Positions 23,034-36,334 of a stretch of DNA of 64,000 bases are shown here, piece after piece. Made by a program: the position numbers and the translations under genes. The stretch is from Paralithodes platypus (lineage: Eukaryota; Arthropoda; Malacostraca; Decapoda; Lithodidae): assembly GCA_032716605.1 (NCBI GenBank), contig CM064506.1, positions 2,458,371-2,522,370 of the forward strand. The letters are read 5' to 3'. Under the pieces are notes generated by a model that did no database searches, was not told where the DNA came from, and worked only from the letters and a program-made list of their open reading frames with translations. Within the stretch, counting starts at the first letter, position 1. Every line of letters begins with the position of its first letter.

Positions 23034-23529
23034 TTAGTTTCCTCCATAGACTTCCATCAAGCATAAAAAAACGTCCCCAAGATCCCCTGTCGAGATAAAA
23101 TTTTTACATTTTTCGATAGTAAAGTGTTCCGGCCAAATGCCGATTCTTCCAATATTATAGGCTCGCTATCGCTTGCCATGAAATATATCAACACCTAAAT
23201 GACACGAAAGGTTTTAATATTGACTATTAAATGAGGTGAAAGGTCTAAAAACTGCCAAACAAATGGGCCGAACGTCTTAAAATCTCAAAACTAGTAGGGC
23301 TAAACACGAGGGAGAAGGGGTCCAGAAAGAAAAATTACAGGATCGCTATCGCTCTCCTGGAAAAAAATCGACACCCAAATGGCACGAAAGGTCTTAAAAT
23401 TGACAAGGAAATGGAGCTAAAGGTGTTAAAATCGTCAAACAAATGGGCCGAACATCTTAAAATTTGAAAACCAAAGGGGTTAAACATGAGGGAGAAAGGG
23501 GACCAGAAAAACGATCCACCTCCCCTTAA
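23034..23529 (+). mobile_element. Family B tandem (one full body, one extra right half)
   Basis: A B copy from tagtttcctccatagac to aacacgagggagaagggg (23036-23322) is followed directly by a second right half (ctcgctatcgctctcctgg to aaacatgagggagaaagg) ending CTCCCCTTAA at 23529. It looks like a replication-slippage or recombination duplication of the module-bearing half. Confidence 0.8.
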
Positions 23530-23635
23530 CTATTAAATGGTCGTTACTGGTCACTTGTCTCCGCGTTACATAACTATGGTATCTCAAGTGGGTGTTACAT
23601 TCGGACCAGAAGGCACTACAATGGGAGTGTACCTA

Positions 23636-24050
<415 letters not shown>

Positions 24051-24113
24051 CAGTTACCGGTATTTTTCTCCTCGTACGGTTTCCTAGGATGGTTGCACAA
24101 GGGTACCAGGAAT

Positions 24114-24332
24114 TGACCACTTGCGAGTTACAGGCTATAAGGAAGTTGGAGTTGTGGCCATCAATATTTAGCAGAATTATCAGCTAAATTACGATAATAC
24201 ATAGGCTATATAAATACATAAAACCAAATTGATACTTTTTATCCATCAGAAACCCACATTAGTATTGCATACATCTTTAGTATCGATGTTTACGGTTCCA
24301 ACTTCCATATAGCCTGAAACTCGCAAGTGGTC
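24114..24332. mobile_element. Fold-back element G, copy 1
   Basis: Left arm tgaccacttgcgagttacag, ctataaggaagttgga; right arm tccaacttccatatagcctg, aaactcgcaagtggtc. Centre carries ataaatacataaaaccaaat and tttatccatcagaaac. Copies 2 and 3 are at 25614-25829 and 29411-29627. Confidence 0.85.
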
Positions 24333-24339
24333 GATTGTT

Positions 24340-24780
24340 GCAAGGCATGCTACATTTTGACGATTTTATGAAGCTTGGGAAAGAAGCTAAAAGGTATATA
24401 TTATATTGGTGGTAATAAACTCATCTAATACAACTACAAATATACCCAATGATCAAAATGATATACCGGTAACTATAAAGTCATCTAATACATCTATAGA
24501 AAGGCAAATCACTAGCAATATAGCCAATGATTATATATAACTGGTTCATACCCTTTGTATAGCCTTGAATGTTGCAGTGTACATTATGAGTGACATGCGG
24601 GCCAGACACTCTTACACTTTTATATAGAAATTGTAACAAGAGCGATGAACCGAAGCCAAATAAGATTATGGTACCGTACTTTGTTGCAATCAAAACCATC
24701 TATTGCGCAAGTACAGTGTGGTGGGATTGTATTGCCATTTGCATCAATCACGCACACGGTAAGATAGCCTACATGTCCAC
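24340..24780. other. No recognisable feature
   Basis: AT-rich DNA with a short local repeat (actcatctaatac at about 24419 and gtcatctaatac at 24479). I see no gene. Confidence 0.4.
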
Positions 24781-25255
24781 ACACACTCACACATTCACTC
24801 CACATACACATTCACTCCACATACACAAATATATTCAAACAAAGACACATACCAAAGTATCAACGTACAAACCCACACAAACACATACACACCTTTATAA
24901 TCATTATCAAAACACACCCTTATACACACTGTCAAAAAAAAAAAAACAAAAAAACACACACACACACACACCTTTATAAGCACTGTCAACACACAAACAC
25001 CTTTATAATCAGTCAAAACACAGTGACACACAAACACCTTTATAAGCACTGTCAACACACACACACACCTTTATAATCAGTCAAAACACAGTGCCACACA
25101 CAAACCCTTATCCTCACTGTCAAAACACACACACACACACACACACACCTTATACACACTGTCAAAAGACACACACACACACACGTAACAAAAAAAAAAA
25201 AAAACACACACACACCCACACCTTATACCTACTGTCAAAACACACACTTCACCTA
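24780..25255. repeat. Degenerate about 60-bp CA-rich tandem repeat
   Basis: Units contain cacacacacctttataa, tcagtcaaaacacagtg or gcactgtcaacacac, with A runs at about 24937-24955 and 25189-25204. Open frames are repeat translations. Confidence 0.8.
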
Positions 25256-25387
25256 ATACCCCTTGAGAGTCCAAGCACGGGGGGACAATTGATTGATAAC
25301 ATATCTATTGACCGGGTAGGCTAATCTATCAATCAATGGCATTCTTGAGATTCCAACCAAAGGAAAACCATTATCCGATATCCTTCT

Positions 25388-25548
25388 TTCTACTTATACC
25401 CTCTTCATTATAAGTAGACCAGAAACTTATACCCTCTTCATTATAAGTAGACCAGAAACTTATACCCTCTTCATTATAAGTAGACCAGTCCTTCATTATA
25501 AGTAGACCAGAAACTTATACCCTCTTCATTATAAGTAGACCAGAAATC
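25388..25548. repeat. 33-bp minisatellite, about 4.5 copies
   Basis: Unit cttataccctcttcattata plus agtagaccagaaa. One copy near 25490 is shortened. Confidence 0.93.
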
Positions 25549-25613
25549 CTAACCCTAAACTCTCATAACGCTTACTGAACTTGGGAGGAATTGAGCTTTT
25601 ATTTCTACCAATT

Positions 25614-25829
25614 GACCACATGCGAGTTTCGGTCTATAAGGAAGTTGGAGCTGTAGACATCGATAATTACCAGAATGATCACCTAAATTGCGGTTGTAGT
25701 GCTTATATAAATACATAAAACCCAATTCAACATACTTTTTATCCATCAGAAACCTACATTATTATTGTATTTGTTTAATATCGACGTTTATGGCTCCAAC
25801 TTTCTTATAGCCTGGAACTCGCAAGTGGC
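25614..25829. mobile_element. Fold-back element G, copy 2
   Basis: ttgaccacatgcgagtttcg, ctataaggaagttggagctg at the left; ctccaactttcttatagcct, ggaactcgcaagtggcc at the right. Same centre as copy 1. Confidence 0.85.
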
Positions 25830-26082
25830 CTACCAGTAAATAGGTGAGGAATTTAACAGTCCATTTGCTCTGGTTCTCCCTGAGTTATAAGAGGTAAGGG
25901 GGTAACAATTATATTTTTGATTATAATATACATACCATAGTTTTAGAATAGATAAAAGGTAGCCAAATAATGTGTTTTGGGAGTTGTAGATGTGTGCTAT
26001 AGGTTGGCGAGAGCTAGGCTATAATATTATACTGTATACAATAGCCACAGTAACGATAGAAATCTTCAAGGTAAAGTTCCAC

Positions 26083-26165
26083 AGATGGGCAGGGTGTGAG
26101 AGGGATCTGCCTTGTATGGACCCGTTGGCCTTCTGCAGACTCCCGGTTACTTGTGTTCTACTAAA
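26083..26165 (+). mobile_element. CR1-like LINE 3' end fragment
   Basis: gatgggcagggtgtgagagg, gatctgccttgtatgg and cttctgcagactccc match the 3' UTR of the LINE at 40523-41984 in the opposite orientation. About 80 bp only. Confidence 0.75.
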
Positions 26166-26169
26166 ACAT

Positions 26170-26724
26170 AAATGTATCTAAATAGCTATCAATCGTTCTA
26201 CTATATACCAGTACAGTACGATCAACCATTTAGGCCTATCTACTTCATTGTTTGTTTAGCAAGCAATAAATATACCAGTATAAATTCCTATATGTTATAG
26301 GCCTAGTCACAATTCATTAATCTACTACATTTATCTATACCAAGAGTCGACATGTCAGAAAAATATACTATATATACATGAGCACAACTATCGAGACATC
26401 TACCATATTTATCTGCTTGCCTCCCAAACAATCCATCTATCAATCTATCCAATTCATCTATCCCCCTGTACCTTTATCATTTCAACCTTGGCCGACCTCC
26501 TTCTCCGGCAACCAGCTCAACAATACAACAATCGAACACTTATATATTTTCCCTGGCCTTTCTGTGGGCAGTGTGCGGTATCGGGTGTGGACGACATGAC
26601 GAGGAGACTATGTGGAGTGGGTGGGTGGAAGAGATCAGTGTTTATGTAACCATTTGTTTGGCTAACTATCCACTATTATATCCATTCATATTCACACACT
26701 CTCTCTACATTCACACACTCTGTT

Positions 26725-26819
<95 letters not shown>

Positions 26820-27300
26820 CACACACACACTTCTGCAACAGGTACCGCATTATACTGCACAAGACCAAGAGAGGCTATACTTCACACTGGAGACACGACA
26901 ATTGACAAACCATTAGCCTATTGCTTACGTCACCAAGCACAAGATTGTCAAGACATCAAACCAATTCCTAAAAAAATCGGACAGCAAAAGAAAAACTATG
27001 TTGAATCGATCCCTCAAACGACTAAACCATCTCAAATAAACGCATTCAGCAAAGAATAAAAAATAAAAAATAAATAAAACAGTCGATCCTTCCAATCAGA
27101 AACCTCAGAGTATCAAGAGATTAGCCAACCTCCGCCATATTGATGCCATTGGCTTCTCTTCACACTCAAGTATGTCCATACACATAATAAACATTCTGCA
27201 ATGATGGGACAAGATATACAGTTATGTCTTTTAATCTAAATTCTACATGACCAACTACGATATCACCCCCCTAGATTGATAAGTATGGCACTATCTTGAA
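26170..27300. other. Intergenic DNA with a CT array
   Basis: TCTG repeats then CT at about 26727-26816. The 162-aa frame from 26571 is carried by the array and has no family signature; the segment 26830-27060 is not convincing as an exon. Nothing else recognised. Confidence 0.5.
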
Positions 27301-27301
27301 G

Positions 27302-27485
27302 TTTAATCCCTTCTGTACCGGCGACGTTCTTTAAGATTTATTCTGGATACTACTAGACGATTTTATCCCGCAATTAGGCTAACAGGCTTCGAACTATCTC
27401 ACTTGGCCAGTTTTACTACCACAGATCCTTCTTAAATAGAGCACAAAATTGTCTAAATATAGCTAGAATAGAAGGGCTAAAAGAC
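27302..27485. mobile_element. Family D element, right-truncated
   Basis: TTTAATCCCTTCTGTACCGG, actagacgattttatcccgc, accacagatccttcttaa, ttgtctaaatatagctagaa. The right terminal repeat is decayed (gaagggctaaaag). Confidence 0.7.
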
Positions 27486-27489
27486 AAAG

Positions 27490-28980
27490 GCGGCCGATCT
27501 CTGTTTGTGCAGGATCACTGGATGAAATGATTGCCCTCCCCAGGTCCAATATAGCCCGGGTGAGTTAAGATAAGGTGGTCAATGGAGGAGAATCAATACA
27601 AGTGGGAAAGAGGACTTGAGAACAGTCACGTATAACCCCCAACATCCTAGATCACTATCACGTGGGGTCTCCGCCCACCGGCACCACCACCACCACACCC
27701 ACCAGGCACGCTGGGGATAAATATTAACGGAGTTTGCCTCCCCACACCCGCCCAAAAAGGTTTATTGACCTCGGGGAATGGACGTCTGCACTTCTCGCTG
27801 CAATGGCGGGCATTAGTTGTGTTAGACAAATGTCAGATGTAGTCACAGTATATGTTAGCACCTGATCAGCATGGGCGAAGTCACCGAAGTGATTACACGG
27901 GTTATAAACTATATTCACATCTAGAGCCATTCCAACAGTACGATAATATTCACATACACCCCCACACACTATACACGCCAGTGGTGGTTGGCTGACCAAC
28001 CCTCCTCTGTGAAGCTAGATAATCGAACGAATTGCCTCGGCATATCAAGGCGATTCATTCGTGGCCACACCTACTACCTCGGTGGTCAAGGTGTCTGGCA
28101 ATAGATAAATAAACTACACGACTCTTACGTCTCTCTCTCTCTCTGGTTGCACACAAGGCAGACCAAATGAGGTCTACAGTAGGTGAGGTGGACTTGAGGT
28201 AGACCAGACCATGTGAGGTTTCCCTCAGTCTACGTACGGTACGGTACTCAACAAAGATAGACTAGGTGATATGAGCCCAGTGACATGGATGTTCTTCCAC
28301 CACCCTCCTCCAATAACTCTCCTAGCTCATCCAATCCCAACAAGATGAAACACAACAACAACAACAACAACGAGACGAGATGTAATAAGCCTGGTCTCAG
28401 TTCCTGACGATAACAACATCAACAAGTGCACAGCAGTAACCTGTAGGCGGCATTCCTTAGCGTGGGTGGTGTGTAGAAAATCGATGGTGTGATAGGGTAA
28501 ACTAAAAGGTTATTGAGGCAGGATCACCACCACCAGACAAAGGAAGGGCGCCTTAGGTATTATTGGCTGCAACACACACTAAAACGAAAAGGTCATGTGA
28601 AAAGTTAATCCCAAGTAGCTTACAGGTATAGTGGCCCGGTAGTGGGTTATGTAAGTCCAGGGGGGGGTAGTAAGTAGTACCGCACCGTATCTAGTTTATC
28701 AATTACCGGTACTTGTAGTCTATTTGCTACTTGCACAATGGTAATAAAGTACCGGTACCGGTATCATTCGAGGTTGGTTCTTATAAACACACACACACAC
28801 ACACACCAGTAAGGCTCTCCACAACTAGGCTATACAGTGTACCTGGTAACCGGTAGCACACACACACAAATCCCAGTATAGGGTGTTATATCAGTAATCG
28901 CGTTAAGGGTGGCGGGCTGGTTTGAAATGTAGAACGACGGTGTAGTACTGGGGCTTCCTGGAGTAGGTGTACGGGGTTAT
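27490..28980. other. Mostly unassigned DNA with one LINE tail
   Basis: A 91-aa minus-strand frame at 27724-27999 has no recognisable domain or convincing splice context and is not called. 28035-28105 (gattcattcgtggccac, ggtcaaggtgtctggcaata, gataaataaa) is a LINE 3' tail as at 37630 and 35513. Short CAA and CA runs occur near 28350 and 28785. Confidence 0.45.

Positions 28981-29022
<42 letters not shown>
28981..29022. repeat. (TG)n microsatellite
   Basis: Perfect TG array of about 42 bp directly left of a reversed SINE. Confidence 0.95.
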
Positions 29023-29024
<2 letters not shown>

Positions 29025-29039
29025 ATTATATTTGTTCAC

Positions 29040-29230
29040 CAACCAACCCCACTGCCAAACTCAATTAATGAAATCAACAAATACACGTGGCACTCCAAGG
29101 ACTCGGAAAGTATGATACTCTTACCGAAATTCCGCGCACTTATGCATTACGCTATCAGGACCGTTAAAGAAATATGCACAAGCCTACGATTCATTATGCA
29201 GTTTCGAATCCTGCATATTAATCTGAGCAT
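29040..29230 (-). mobile_element. tRNA-derived SINE family 1, reversed copy
   Basis: Reverse complement order: caattaatgaaatcaacaaa tail, tatgcattacgctatc, gttaaagaaatatgc, acaagcctacgattcattat, gcagtttcgaatcctgcata. Matches 5440-5640 and 36810-36990. Confidence 0.75.
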
Positions 29231-29410
29231 GTACATATATTCCTGTGTGAATTGCTAGTGGTTTCTTTTAAATATCAGTTGACTAATCAGCTGTATTAAC
29301 CACTACATAAGAAACTCCACTCGTAATCCAACCATGCGCATTATATTTCCATGTATAAGATAGGAACAGAAACCTATGTGGCCAACTGTTCCTTTTTCCT
29401 ACCCATCAAT

Positions 29411-29627
29411 TGACCACTTGCGAGTTTCATCCTATAAGGAAGTTGGAGCTGTTCACGTTGATATGTATCAGTATTACCAGCTAAAATACGGTCGTAGTAT
29501 AATCATAATTACATAAAACCAAATATATCATAGTTCCAGAAACTTGCATTATTATTGCATTTCTGTTTTATATCGATGTTTACCGGTCCAACTTCCTAAT
29601 ACATAGCCTGAAACTCGCAAGTGGTGA
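29411..29627. mobile_element. Fold-back element G, copy 3
   Basis: tgaccacttgcgagtttcat, cctataaggaagttggagct at the left; tccaacttcctaatacatag and cctgaaactcgcaagtggt at the right. Confidence 0.85.
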
Positions 29628-29821
29628 ATTTTGAGAGGTATAGAGGTATGTCGCAGGGTGTCAAACCAGAGCAATTTTGTTTGAAGACTTGAATGAATAT
29701 GAGAAGAATACATTAAAATAGACATGACCTAGCATTGTTCCGCATCCTATCACTTCCCAAGACATACGTTGGACTATAAACTACAATGTCAGCTGCTATG
29801 CATATACAATAATAAAGACTA

Positions 29822-30171
29822 TTGAGGGGAGACTGACCGTTTGTTTGGTCTATTAGTTAATGTATTCATATGTTTTTAGTTTCCTCCCTAGACCTCCATT
29901 AAGCTTACGAAAAAAAAAACCTAGACCCCCCCCCCCCTTCAAGATAAATTTCAGAAAAATTTCCCGGCCTCTTAAAATTGCAGGCTCACTATCGCTCGCC
30001 AGGAAATAATCGACACCTAAATGGCACGAAAGGTCTTAAAATTGACAACGAAATGGGGCGAAAGGTGTTAAAATGGCCAAACTAATGGGCCGAACGTCTT
30101 ATAATCTCAAATATAGTGGGGCTAAACATTAGGGAGAAGGGGCTCCAGAAAAACGGTCTGCCTCCCCTTAA
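29822..30171 (+). mobile_element. Family B element, complete, forward
   Basis: TTGAGGGGAGACTGACCG (one change in the left TTAA) to GGTCTGCCTCCCCTTAA. Order of parts: tagtttcctccctagacctc, cttcaagataaattt, ctcactatcgctcgccagg, then four modules of about 32 bp built on aatggg[cg]cgaa[ac]g[gt][tc]ttaaaat, ending ggctaaacattagggagaagg. The terminal repeats are short relative to the 350-bp body, and no coding capacity is present. This copy best shows the module structure. Confidence 0.88.
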
Positions 30172-30620
30172 CAACGGATTCGGCTTTGGTTTGCCACCCT
30201 GAGCTATGGAGGTCAGATGTCAGGGGCTAAACCTTTGCCTCAGGGATCATCTCCGTCCTAGAGGATATGACATGATTCTTGTAGCTTTGGCTCACTGTTT
30301 TGATCATGATTTTGACTGACTGATCCTCTCTCTCTCTCTCAAAATTAGTTCTAAATTTTACATCCCGTTTGCTCTAGCCCTATTTTGAGGTTAGACGACG
30401 TCACGATTATTGGCTTAAATGTAGTGATTGTACTTTAAGCCAATGTGTACGCGGATTTCTAATTAGTACGAGGGACCTGTGTTATTCCAACGAGTACCGG
30501 CATACAGCCTAGAGGTCTCAACTAACCCCCTGTTGCATTACATCCTTTCTAAACGTAATAATAGCATATATTAATAGCCACAACAGCATTTAGGCCTAAA
30601 GGGTTAAGATAGTTTTTAAG
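30172..30620. other. No recognisable feature
   Basis: Unique-looking DNA with a short CT run near 30330 and no supportable gene or repeat. Confidence 0.4.
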
Positions 30621-30621
30621 C

Positions 30622-30871
30622 TTAACCCCAACAGCGCAATGACGTCTGTTTACCTTTGAATCTGGCTAACATTGGACGATTGTATTCAGTTTAAGAAGAA
30701 CCTATGCGTCATATGTGCGTGAAAGGGTTAAGAAGAACCTATGCTATTCGGAATGTTTATTGAGCTTGTTTTTACCCCTTTGAGTCCTAGAGGTAGATTA
30801 TTAACTAAAACAAATCGTCTAATGGTAACCAGAATATGATGGAAATGACGCCACCGTGCTGAAGGGGTTAA
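30622..30871. mobile_element. Family C element with an internal duplication
   Basis: TTAACCCCAACAGCGC at the left; caccgtgctgaaggggTTAA at the right. agaagaacctatgc appears twice around gtgcgtgaaagggTTAA, which looks like the end of a J-type element left as a scar. Confidence 0.75.
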
Positions 30872-31015
30872 TTATATCGTCTAGCAAGAGCCAGAACGCG
30901 CGATACTATACCGTTTCTTTTCAACTGACGCTAAATTGCAAAGTTCCCATCACGATTTTTCAGTTATTTTGAAGTTTGTGTAGTGAAATATGGTGTTAAA
31001 TATATAAACTTGGTC

Positions 31016-31341
31016 TTAAGGGGAGATCTCCACTTGAGGGATTTTTTTCTTGACCCCTTTCTCCCTCATGTTTAGCCCCATTGCTTTTGATATTATAAAA
31101 CGTTTGCCCCATTAGTTTAGCGATTTTAAGAACTTTCACCCCATATTAAGACCTTTCGTGCAATTCAGGTGTCTATTTTATCCTGGCGAGCGATAGCGAG
31201 CCTGTAATTTAAGAGGAACCGGCCTTCGACCGGGACATTTTTCTACCGAAAAATGTACAAATTTATCTTGAAAGGGACTCGAGGGGGTGTAAGTTTAAGG
31301 TTGATGGAGGTCTAGGGAACAAACTAAATACCTCCCCTTAA
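31016..31341 (-). mobile_element. Family B element, complete, reversed
   Basis: TTAAGGGGAGATCTCCACTT to AATACCTCCCCTTAA, 326 bp. Contains cctcatgtttagccccatt, tcctggcgagcgatagcgag, ccgaaaaatgtacaaattta and gatggaggtctagggaac. It is nearly the same sequence as 21412-21737, so these two are recent relatives. Confidence 0.9.
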
Positions 31342-31486
31342 GATGCAGAGACATAGTGATTTCATAATTATGTTTTCTTTAAGTACATTTAAGACATTAT
31401 CTTATAAGGGATTCATTTTACCGGCAGATGAAACGAAACCGAGTATAGTTACGAGTGAATGAGTGGAGTCACGCCACAGGGATCCT

Positions 31487-32010
31487 CTACACATCAAATT
31501 CAACCCTCGTGTTTAGCCCCATTAGTTTTGAGATTATATGACGTTCGACACATTCGTTTGGCGACTTTAACACCTTCTTTTGCTCCATTTCGTTGTCAGT
31601 TTTAAGACCTTTCGTGCCATTTAGGTGTCGATTTTTAACTGGCGAGCGATAGCGAGCCTGTAATTTCAAGAGGACCGGCCTTCGCCCGGGACATTTTTCT
31701 CCCGAAAAATATAACAAAATATCTTGAAGGGGGGTCAAAGGGGTGTTTTTAAACGATTGATGGAGGTCTAAGAGGGTGTACGAGAGCGAGGTGGAGGGAC
31801 AGAGGGGGAGAGGTAGACCGAATATGAGGTGGAAGGATGGAGTGAGGAACTACATGAATGAAGGCGGTGCTGGTTGGGGGGAGGGGCGTCGACTGACTGG
31901 GGACAGAGGTGCATGGGGGCGGTTCGTTCGTGGCCACCCCTTCGGGGATCACGGCGTCAGGCGATAGATAGATGGAGGTCTAGGGAGGTACATACCAATA
32001 TAACAAAAAG
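31487..32010 (-). mobile_element. Family B element split by a LINE insertion
   Basis: B reads atcaaattcaaccctcgtgt through gcgagcgatagcgagcc to gatggaggtcta at 31759-31770, is interrupted for 200 bp, and resumes with gatggaggtctagggaggta at 31971. The duplicated gatggaggtcta is the LINE target-site duplication. Confidence 0.9.
31771..31970 (+). mobile_element. RTE-like LINE 3' fragment (5'-truncated, nested)
   Basis: About 200 bp matching the end of the LINEs at 34600-35570 and 55770-56783: gagggtgtacgagagcgagg, gaggtggaaggatggag, gacagaggtgcatggggg, cggcgtcaggc, then a gatagata tail. It encodes the C-terminal VYESEVEGQRGRGRP-type end of the reverse-transcriptase ORF. Confidence 0.9.
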
Positions 32011-32217
32011 CTAAATAAATAGGCAATATAATAAGCCCATCCCTCCTTGAAACTATCGAAATATCAAAAGCCAGACCGCGTGATAATACCACCGAATGAT
32101 TGGAGTCCAGCCACAGGGGGGGGGGGGGGGGGTGAGTCTCTTCTCTCACACACCGAATTTATCATCACGGACCAATTTCGTACTGTTGCCAGGCTGTTGT
32201 TGTTGTTGTTGTTGTTG

Positions 32218-32575
32218 TTAAGGGGAGGCAGACCGTTTTGCTGGACCCCCGTCTCCCTCGTGTTTAGCCCCACTAGTTTTGAGATTATAAGACGTTCGGC
32301 CCATTAGTTTGGCGATTTTAAGACTTTTCGCCCCATTTCGTTGTCAATTTTAAGACCTTTCGTGCCATTTAGGTGTCGATTATTTCCTGGCGAGCGATAG
32401 CGAGCCTGCAATTTTAAGAGGAACCGACATTTTTCTACCGAAAAATGTACACATTTATCTTGAAGGGGATCTAGGGGGTGTTTTTCTAAGCTTGATGGAG
32501 GTCTAGGGAGGAAACTAAACAAAATATATGAATAAATGAATTAATAGACCAAACAAACGGTTAGTCTCCCCTTAA
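32218..32575 (-). mobile_element. Family B element inside a (TTG)n array
   Basis: TTAAGGGGAGGCAGACCG to GGTTAGTCTCCCCTTAA, 358 bp. The left flank is gttgttgttgttgtTTAA-type sequence and the right flank continues TTAAtgttgttgttgg, so the element split a short TTG array at its TTAA. A G homopolymer lies just left, at about 32117-32132. Confidence 0.9.
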
Positions 32576-32594
32576 TGTTGTTGTTGGGGGTAAG

Positions 32595-33075
32595 TTATGT
32601 GTAGTCAAGTTCCCACCGGATGTATCTATGGTTTATTGGCTGTATAGTGTGCGTAGACTAAGTGATCTATGATGTTGATGTTGTTATTGTTTGAAGTCAG
32701 ATATGTAGCCAAATTCCCACCGGATGTACTGTATATAAAGTTTATTGATTATATATTGTGGGTAAATAAAAAATATTGTCATTGTTTGAGGTACGATATG
32801 TAATGAAGTTCCCACCGGATGCATATACAGTTTATCGACTTTATAGTGTGCGTAAGTGATCTATTATGTTGTCGTTGTTTGAGATACAGTAAGATATGTA
32901 TTGAAGTTCCCACCGGATGTATAAAACGTTTATTGATTTTAAATTGTGCGTAAATGGTCTATAATGTTGTTGTTGTTGTTGTTTTTGTTTGAGGCAAGAT
33001 ATGTAGCCAAGGTTCCCCCCGGATGTACTGCGTTATAGAAGGTTTATTGTCTGTGAAATGTGGGGTTAATGGTCT
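32595..33075. repeat. About 100-bp degenerate tandem repeat, five copies
   Basis: Each copy has gttcccaccggatgta, tttattg, tgtgcgtaa, tctat.atgttg and gatatgta. Copies start near 32610, 32712, 32810, 32907 and 33012. The inverse acatccggtgggtcccg occurs just after the GA array, at about 33406. Confidence 0.8.
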
Positions 33076-33094
33076 ATTATGTTGGTGCACTGAC

Positions 33095-34590
<1,496 letters not shown>

Positions 34591-34599
34591 AATTATCAG

Positions 34600-35570
34600 T
34601 ACGTGTGGAGAGTGAGCAGAGCGAGTTCTTTGACCTGAATGTTGGTTTGAAACAGGGGTATGTGATGTCCCCGTGGTTGTATACTGTATATGGATGGAGT
34701 CATGAAAGAAATACTATCAAGAGCAGTGGATGTTGGTGTATCGCTGAAAAGGGAGGGAATTGAGTGGAAGCTACCTATACTGCTGTTTGCTGATGATACA
34801 GTTCTGATGAGTGATAATGAATGGGAGTTGCAGGGTCTGGTAAATTTTGGAACAGTGTGCGAAAAACGGAATTTGAAGGTAAATGCGGGGAAGAGCAAGG
34901 TTATGGTCTTCGAAAGGGGTGAAGTCACAGAGTGTGAGGTGAAGCTGAACGGTCAGGCTATGGAGATCGTCAACTCTTTTAAGTATCTGGGCAGTGTGTT
35001 GAGTAAAGATGGGACTATGGATGAAGACGGGAGAGGGTACAACAGGGGAAGAGGGTTGTAGGAACGCTAAAAGCAGTAACAAGAAATAGGGTGGTCAGTA
35101 TGGAAGTGAAGAAGTCCTTGCATGACAGTGTGGTAATCCCGACACTGACTTACGAAAGCGAAGCATGGACGTTGGTTGAGAGACTCAGACCAAGAGTGAG
35201 AGAAGTGGAAATGAATTACTTAAGGAGTGCGTGCGGTTACATGGAGGGATAGACAGACTAATGAGGAAGTAAGAAGGAGGTAGATGTGCTGGAAAGTGTG
35301 AAAAGGAACAACTTGAGATGGTTCGGCCATATGGAACGTATGGAAAGCGAGAGAATGACTAAGAGGGTGTACGAGAGCGAGGTGGAGGGACAGAGAGGGA
35401 GAGGTAGACCGAATGAGAGGTGGAAGGATGGAGTGAGGAAGTACATGAACGAAGGCGGTGCTGGTTGGGGGGAGGGGCGTCGACTGTCTGGGGACAGAGG
35501 TGCATGGGGGCGGTTCGTTCGTGGCCACCCCTTCGGGGATCACGGCGTCAGGCAATAGATCGATAGATAG
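34600..35570 (+). mobile_element. RTE-like LINE, 5'-truncated, frameshifted
   Basis: Encodes the end of a non-LTR reverse transcriptase: a motif-B-like LKQGYVMSPWL region, then LLFADDTVLMSD (catalytic FADD at about 34785-34810), then a long C-terminal region ending RGHPFGDHGV. The frame breaks near 34680 and again near 35035 and 35240, so it is dead. The insertion is flanked by aattatcag at 34591-34599 and 35571-35579, and the 3' end is an atagatcgatagatag tail rather than poly(A). Clade assignment is tentative. Confidence 0.9.
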
Positions 35571-35686
35571 AATTATCAGAAGTTCAGAACAATGATCATC
35601 AAGTGTAGGCTAATGTTCAAGACTGAACACAAATTGCTGATTTATTTTCCCTCCTTTTCTTCCTAAATCAATATTTATTTTCTCTC

Positions 35687-36174
35687 TTAACCCCTCAGAC
35701 CCGGAAGGGCTCTGAGGCATCCATAAAAAACACCCCCCGCGCAACCCGGTAGGGCTCTGAGGCTCCGGCAGCTTGAAAGCCTGTAAGCTTGGTGTGCGAG
35801 GCGTCCGTCCGACGCATGTAAACAACAGCCGGCTGGACCGACACCGCGCATCTCCGACCACAAGAAGGAGAGGCGTCCTTGTTCGTGTGTGCCTGTATGT
35901 TATTGTTAAGTAGCGAAAAGTAGTGTAAAGTGGCTGATATTGCCACAAAGTTATCTCCACGGAAATCGTCATCACAAATGAACCAGTTGACTTAGAGAGC
36001 TCTACTCAATGCCATTCTACAGGTACGAAACACATCTACGCTTGAGGATGCGCGGGAATGCGGAAGCAGTCAAAATAACAAAGATACGGTAGCCTAGGCG
36101 TAGACGTTTTTCGGCCAAAACCCCCGGGTTTCGGGGAATATATATGGAATACATAGCAGGGGCTGGAGGGTTAA
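35687..36174. mobile_element. TTAA-flanked element, family E copy 1
   Basis: TTAACCCCTCAGACCCGG at the left; agcaggggctggagggTTAA at the right, 488 bp, GC-rich compared with its surroundings. agggctctgaggc occurs twice near the left end (35706, 35752). No transposase-like frame. Related ends are found at 62383-62821. Confidence 0.7.
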
Positions 36175-36334
36175 ACTGCATCAAGTAGCGACAGTAATTT
36201 TGTGTTTATCCTTAATTAATTATTGAGTAACCTTGAGACACAAACATTACATATTTATTTGTTACATTGAATAGAATGTTTTTGTAAACCTACCTATTTT
36301 ATTCATTACTGTATTTTCAGTTCTTATTATAACG

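Noticed and set aside
26571..27059. 162-residue plus-strand frame
   Set aside because: Its middle is a CT array, and the ends have no family features.
27724..27999. 91-residue minus-strand frame as a gene or exon
   Set aside because: No recognisable domain, no convincing splice borders, and no related sequence in the window.
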